Shown here in pieces: positions 61,401 to 64,000 of a stretch of DNA of 64,000 bases. A program made the translations under genes and the position numbers. The notes under the pieces are model-generated. The model did no database searches. It saw only the letters and a list, made by a program, of their open reading frames with translations, and had not been told where the DNA came from. The stretch's first letter is position 1, and each line of letters starts with the position of its first letter. This stretch comes from Saccharopolyspora flava (GTDB taxonomy: Bacteria; Actinomycetota; Actinomycetes; Mycobacteriales; Pseudonocardiaceae), in assembly GCF_900116135.1 (NCBI RefSeq), contig NZ_FOZX01000012.1, forward strand, positions 62,001-126,000. The letters are read 5' to 3'.

Positions 61401-61519
61401 AGAAAACACCCGAATATTCCGAGTGGGGACACCTGATCGAGGTGCAATACCCCTACCCGGGCAACCGATTCGACGTCCAGCGCGTTGACGAGCCGCGGTG
61501 GGGTTGGCGAGGGGAGTGA
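58427..61519 (+). CDS. Arabinosyltransferase, Emb family (copy 3), with palindrome insertion
   Basis: A 1030-residue GT-C enzyme. GTG 58427 has GGGGGA upstream; ATG 58439 is an alternative. Acidic pair D268-D269 in SPDDSFAAVTV, then NYYRWENASEAPFTL. Family loop TPSKWTHYFGALAGVGAA. Between two helices the loop at about residues 526-550 is longer than in copies 1 and 2 and is encoded by a 68-bp palindrome. The helix just before it uses CTC for Leu many times, unlike the CTG-rich remainder. It is followed directly by a GT2 gene. Confidence 0.9.
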   Translation: MLDGMERTADPSPPAPPAPAPRRRLAHALGLLVGVLAVLAALAVPFAPVIGERVTVTWPQAGRPAESTLAFVVPYHPDQVHVRVPCPVVRAGADRAAPTTLVSSRPPGQPTEGFAVTTAQDHVIVLVGGVEALRAPIAAACDVAVDGGPSGAEVRIGDRTASVQHGVRDVVAFATDLSPAEASGTRVEMVTANWFATSPTSGKLLLIGVQLLLVAAGFALLAVLDRGRRRDVDRPVSRPLHRLIGYGFDLVVLAVLAGWWLLGPNSPDDSFAAVTVQNGLTTGDVSNYYRWENASEAPFTLVQQLLLPVAEWNRNPLAMRLPSILAALLTWLILSRGVLGAVLPGRHRRPLVRAVAVIAFLGWWLPFGMGVRPEAFEALGLTAVLAAVLQAARTERRLWLGVAALCAGLSLAINPMGITAVAPFLVLAPRLWRMAGPAVLALLAGIASAGLVAMFADQSLFTTSKATELHGYYGPDVPWFQEITRYQYLLGFDLQGDVARRAAVLLTLLLAALTLLTLLRTQATHPRHPIENPGFRRDENRGFRSGDGLWMVHVPAASLLVSVGLMTVTPSKWTHYFGALAGVGAATLTAGAVVIGVAAITASRDRAVLVAALVGTVLAGGAAALVFSGKNNWFLHSQYGVPWGEGPVRPLNNPLVWLLIAGLLMAGSALIRRGDDRVRRALIRTPALVCVTAMGVAVTIVLGSFAVAPIRQGPDAYSIGGQGLDAVRGGSCGIADKIVVTPDLAPLRGGDGAEMAGFTEGVGFAPGFTPPANVPVWGSLTGGQINTGTLTTGWFPLPPLAADQELAVGVAGRSGDGNRVALEFSGPGGTREVVLDDTWRDADERETYPTDHVVEDEPQDHPGWRDLHLSPAQIPPGADRVRITALDGTTDPAGWVAVSGPRIRQVIPLPEYLRDKAPTYVDWSMTWAVPCLRDLPKVQDGLVEPPAFLLTPPNSMGFGGTAAFERGIGGSFAGVRDVGVQNEIPTRLKGDEKTPEYSEWGHLIEVQYPYPGNRFDVQRVDEPRWGWRGE
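60003..60070 (+). repeat. 68-bp palindrome inside the emb copy 3 coding sequence
   Basis: Positions 60003-60032 and 60041-60070 are exact 30-bp inverted complements; the eight-base centre has TCGCGA in it, so only one pair in the whole 68 bases fails to match. In frame it encodes a loop HPIENPGFRRDENRGFRSGD. Arms contain AAAACCCCGGTTTTC, different from the intergenic families. Confidence 0.92.
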
Positions 61520-61521
61520 CC

Positions 61522-62532
61522 ATGTCCGACGCGATTCGCCACGAGGTGGGTGTACCGGTACCGCAGCAGCAGCGCAGGTCCGAAGCCGAGACCGGGCAGC
61601 TGATCTCCTACGTGCTGCCCGTCTACAACGAGGCCGAGGGCATCAAGCACTTCCACGCCGAACTCACCGGAACCGTCGCCCAGCGGCCCGAATTCGACTA
61701 CGAGTTCGTCTACGTCAACGACGGGTCCGCCGACGGCTCGCTGCGGATCCTGCGCGACATCGCCAAGAACGACACCCGCGTCCGGGTCATCGACTTCGCC
61801 CGCAACTTCGGCCACCAGATCGCCATCACCGCCGGGCTCGACCTCGCCGCGGGCGACGCGGTGATCGTCATGGACACCGACCTGCAAGACCCGCCGAAGG
61901 TCAGCCTGGAGATGATCGACGCGTGGCTCGACGGGGCCGAGGTCGTGCAGGCGCGGCGGCGGACCCGCCGCGACACCCCGTTCAAGCGGTTCACCGCGCA
62001 CACCTACTACCGGCTGCTGCGCAGCTGCGCCGAGGTCGACATCCCCGTCGACACCGGTGATTTCCGGCTGCTCGACAAGCGCGCCGCCGAGGAGCTGCGC
62101 GGGTTCCGGGAACGCAGCCGGTTCATCCGCGGCATGGTCGCCTCGATGGGCTTCCAGCAGCGGGAACTGCTCTTCGACCGGGACGAGCGGGTCGCGGGCG
62201 AGACCAAGTACCCGATGCGCAAGATGCTGCGGCTGGCCGCCGACGGCGTCACCGGGTTCTCCACCGTTCCGCTCAAGCTCATCACCCGCATGGGCTTCGC
62301 GAGCCTCGCGCTGGCGCTGGCCGGGATCATCTACTCGGTAACGCTGCGGCTGTTCTTCCCCGAGATCACCGTGTCCGGGTGGACGATGCTGATGGTCGTG
62401 ATGCTGTTCCTGGGCGGGCTGCAGATGCTGTCGCTGGGGGTCATCGGCAGCTACATCGGCCGCATCTACAACGAAGTCCAGCAACGACCGCTCTACATCG
62501 TCCGGGATGTGATCCGGCATGACGAAGCTTGA
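61522..62532 (+). CDS. GT2 glycosyltransferase, polyprenyl-phosphate sugar synthase type (GtrB-like)
   Basis: A 336-residue membrane-anchored GT2. ATG 61522 follows GAGGGGAG. Motifs: SYVLPVYNEAEGIKHFH, YVNDGSADGS, and metal motif in VIVMDTDLQDPP. Two C-terminal helices (FASLALALAGIIYSV; WTMLMVVMLFLGGLQML). Such enzymes load a sugar onto polyprenyl phosphate. The GtrA gene overlaps its end, giving a GtrA/GtrB pair for flipping and use of that lipid sugar. Confidence 0.9.
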   Translation: MSDAIRHEVGVPVPQQQRRSEAETGQLISYVLPVYNEAEGIKHFHAELTGTVAQRPEFDYEFVYVNDGSADGSLRILRDIAKNDTRVRVIDFARNFGHQIAITAGLDLAAGDAVIVMDTDLQDPPKVSLEMIDAWLDGAEVVQARRRTRRDTPFKRFTAHTYYRLLRSCAEVDIPVDTGDFRLLDKRAAEELRGFRERSRFIRGMVASMGFQQRELLFDRDERVAGETKYPMRKMLRLAADGVTGFSTVPLKLITRMGFASLALALAGIIYSVTLRLFFPEITVSGWTMLMVVMLFLGGLQMLSLGVIGSYIGRIYNEVQQRPLYIVRDVIRHDEA

Positions 62533-62917
62533 GCCGCGCCCCCGGCTGATCAGCCGGGAACTGCTGCTCTACGCGGTGATCGGCGGCAGCGGCGTGCTGC
62601 TCGACTACCTGCTGTTCCTGGTGCTGTTCAACTACTTCGGCGTGCACCACCAGGTCGCCAACGTCCTGAGCACCACGGCCGGGATCACCAACAACTTCGT
62701 GCTCAACTCGCTGTTCAACTTCCGCAAGACCGACCGGATCCTGGTGCGGTTCCTGCGCTTCTACGCGGTGGGCGTCGCCGGGATCGTGCTCACGTTCCTG
62801 CTGCTCGCGGTGTTCTCGACCTGGCTCGGCATCGACGCCAACCTCGTCAAGCTCGCCAGCCTGCCCGTCGTCCTGCTGTTCCAGTACACGATCAACAAGA
62901 GGTGGAGTTTCGGATGA
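62519..62917 (+). CDS. GtrA-family membrane protein
   Basis: A 132-residue protein with four helices (LLYAVIGGSGVLLDYLLFLV, FYAVGVAGIVLTFLLLAV, LPVVLLFQYTINKRWSF). It overlaps the GT2 gene by 14 bases and the next gene by ATGA. GtrA proteins are proposed flippases or partners for polyprenyl-phosphate sugars. It is distinct from the Rv3789-like copy at 50758. Confidence 0.88.
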   Translation: MTKLEPRPRLISRELLLYAVIGGSGVLLDYLLFLVLFNYFGVHHQVANVLSTTAGITNNFVLNSLFNFRKTDRILVRFLRFYAVGVAGIVLTFLLLAVFSTWLGIDANLVKLASLPVVLLFQYTINKRWSFG

Positions 62918-64000
62918 GAGTGGGGATCGTCGGCGCCGGCGCCACCGGGCTGACCGCGGCGTTCGACGCGGTGCGCGCCGGACACGACGTGACGGTGCTG
63001 GAAGCCTCCGCCGAGCTCGGCGGTCTCGCGGCCTCCATCGAGGTCGGCGGCACCCCGCTGGAGCGCTTCTACCACCACAGCTTCGCCAGCGACACCGCGA
63101 TGATCGAGCTCATCCAGGAGCTCGGGCTCGGCGACCAGCTGCGCTTCCACAAGCCCACCACCGGCGTGTACTTCGACGGGAAGCTGCACGACTTCGGCAC
63201 CCCGGTGGAGATGCTGAAGTTCCCCGAGTTCTCGATGCTCGACCGGTTCCGGTTCGGCGCGTCCTCGGCGCTGCTGAAGGTGATCCGCAACGGCGCCCGG
63301 TTCAACGAGGTGCGCGCGCTGGACTGGATGCGCCGCTGGGCCGGGCCGAAGGTCACCTCGACGATCTGGGAACCGCTGCTGCAGGGCAAGTTCGGCGAGC
63401 ACGCCGAGGACATCTCGATGGCGTGGCTGTGGGCGCGGATCCACTGCCGCACCTTCGAGCTCGGGTACCTGCACGGCGGTTTCGACCAGGTCTACCGCGC
63501 GCTGACCGACGCGGTGACCGAGCGCGGCGGGAAGATCGAGTTCAACAAGCCGGTCTCGTCGATCACCCAGCCCGCCGAGCAGGTCATCGTGGGCGCCGCG
63601 GACGGCAGCAGCTACGAGTTCGACCGGCTCATCGTCACGGTTCCGCAGCCCGCGTTCGCCAAGGCCGCCGACATCGAGTCCGACGACGTGCTCTGGCGCA
63701 ACCAGTACCTGGGCGCGACCTGCTTCATCCTCGAGCTCGACCGCAGCGTCATCCCCTACTACTGGCTCAACATCAACGACCCGGAGTTCCCGTTCCTGGC
63801 GGTCGTGGAGCACACGAACATGGTGGACCGGCAGGAGTACGGCGGGAACCACGTCGTCTACGTCGGCAACTACGTCCCCCGAGAGGACTGGCGCTTCACC
63901 ACCGACCCGGCCGAGCTGCTGCGCAGCTTCATCCCGTGGCTGCAGCGCCTCAACCCCGACTTCGACGAGTCCTGGATCCAGAACTGGCACTTCTCCAAGG
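62914..64000 (+). CDS. FAD-dependent amine-oxidase/UDP-galactopyranose mutase-like oxidoreductase, 3' end outside window
   Basis: About 362 residues are seen, open to the window edge. The FAD-binding motif is MRVGIVGAGATGLTAAFDAV with the following LEASAELGGLAAS. Later parts (ERFYHHSFASDTAMIELIQELGLGDQLRF, LQGKFGEHAEDISMAWLWAR) fit NAD(P)/FAD-dependent protoporphyrinogen-oxidase-like proteins often clustered with GT2/GtrA genes. ATGA overlap with gtrA makes a three-gene operon. A role in modifying the lipid-linked sugar is a guess. Confidence 0.85.
   Translation, partial: MRVGIVGAGATGLTAAFDAVRAGHDVTVLEASAELGGLAASIEVGGTPLERFYHHSFASDTAMIELIQELGLGDQLRFHKPTTGVYFDGKLHDFGTPVEMLKFPEFSMLDRFRFGASSALLKVIRNGARFNEVRALDWMRRWAGPKVTSTIWEPLLQGKFGEHAEDISMAWLWARIHCRTFELGYLHGGFDQVYRALTDAVTERGGKIEFNKPVSSITQPAEQVIVGAADGSSYEFDRLIVTVPQPAFAKAADIESDDVLWRNQYLGATCFILELDRSVIPYYWLNINDPEFPFLAVVEHTNMVDRQEYGGNHVVYVGNYVPREDWRFTTDPAELLRSFIPWLQRLNPDFDESWIQNWHFSK

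Overview
The window is high-GC actinobacterial chromosome. A cluster for arabinogalactan building (DprE1/DprE2, a Wzm/Wzt galactan exporter, a GlfT1-like galactofuranosyltransferase, three Emb-type arabinosyltransferases, GtrA proteins), together with a chaplin-like protein, a SpoOM-family protein, a BldC-like regulator and the Bpa proteasome activator, suggests a spore-forming, filamentous member of the Pseudonocardiaceae, perhaps Saccharopolyspora or a close relative. This is inferred from gene content only. From memory, the order recR, ybaB, dnaX, tadA, tyrA, aminotransferase, quinone oxidoreductase, class V aminotransferase, Bpa, exporter, dprE1/E2, emb follows that of mycobacteria, so the backbone is conserved core chromosome.

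Layout. 1-7089: the end of an EamA permease, a small CxxC protein, and a five-gene oligopeptide ABC importer (oppA-B-C-D-F, minus strand). 7090-12600: recR, ybaB, an S9 peptidase, dnaX, SRP RNA and tRNA-Ser(GGA). 12608-16640: a YqeY-like protein, a toxin-antitoxin pair, tRNA-Ser(CGA), tadA with its companion gene, and tyrA. 16720-24341: accessory genes (MT0933-like antitoxin, TetR, P450, a small secreted peptide, a GlxA-type regulator, MFS transporter, small lipoprotein, catalase). 24720-24922: tRNA-Arg(ACG) and tRNA-Ser(GCT). 25002-33331: acetoacetyl-CoA synthetase, a dienelactone hydrolase-like protein, an aromatic/histidinol-phosphate aminotransferase, chaplin and L,D-transpeptidase, ABC exporter with MarR, and tRNA-Ser(TGA). 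33445-36078: small regulators, a GntR-MFS operon and a YunG-like protein. 37040-44038: SpoOM, LLM oxidoreductase, M28 peptidase, quinone oxidoreductase, class V aminotransferase, Bpa. 44145-64000: the cell-wall cluster.

The genes of the last 20 kb form one pathway. DprE1 and DprE2 epimerise decaprenyl-phosphoryl-ribose to the arabinose donor. Emb enzymes add arabinofuranose outside the membrane. GlfT1 starts galactan, and Wzm/Wzt are thought to export it. GtrA and GT2 proteins handle polyprenyl-linked sugars.

The most unusual content is non-coding. Between two convergent gene pairs (36.1-37.0 kb and 50.3-50.75 kb) lie very large fold-back structures made of the same modules, with pairing kept although the sequence differs between the loci. 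Related small palindromes occur at 14.2 and 27.85 kb. A 68-bp near-perfect palindrome sits in frame inside the third emb gene. These look like a modular palindromic repeat family and are the best candidates here for something undescribed.
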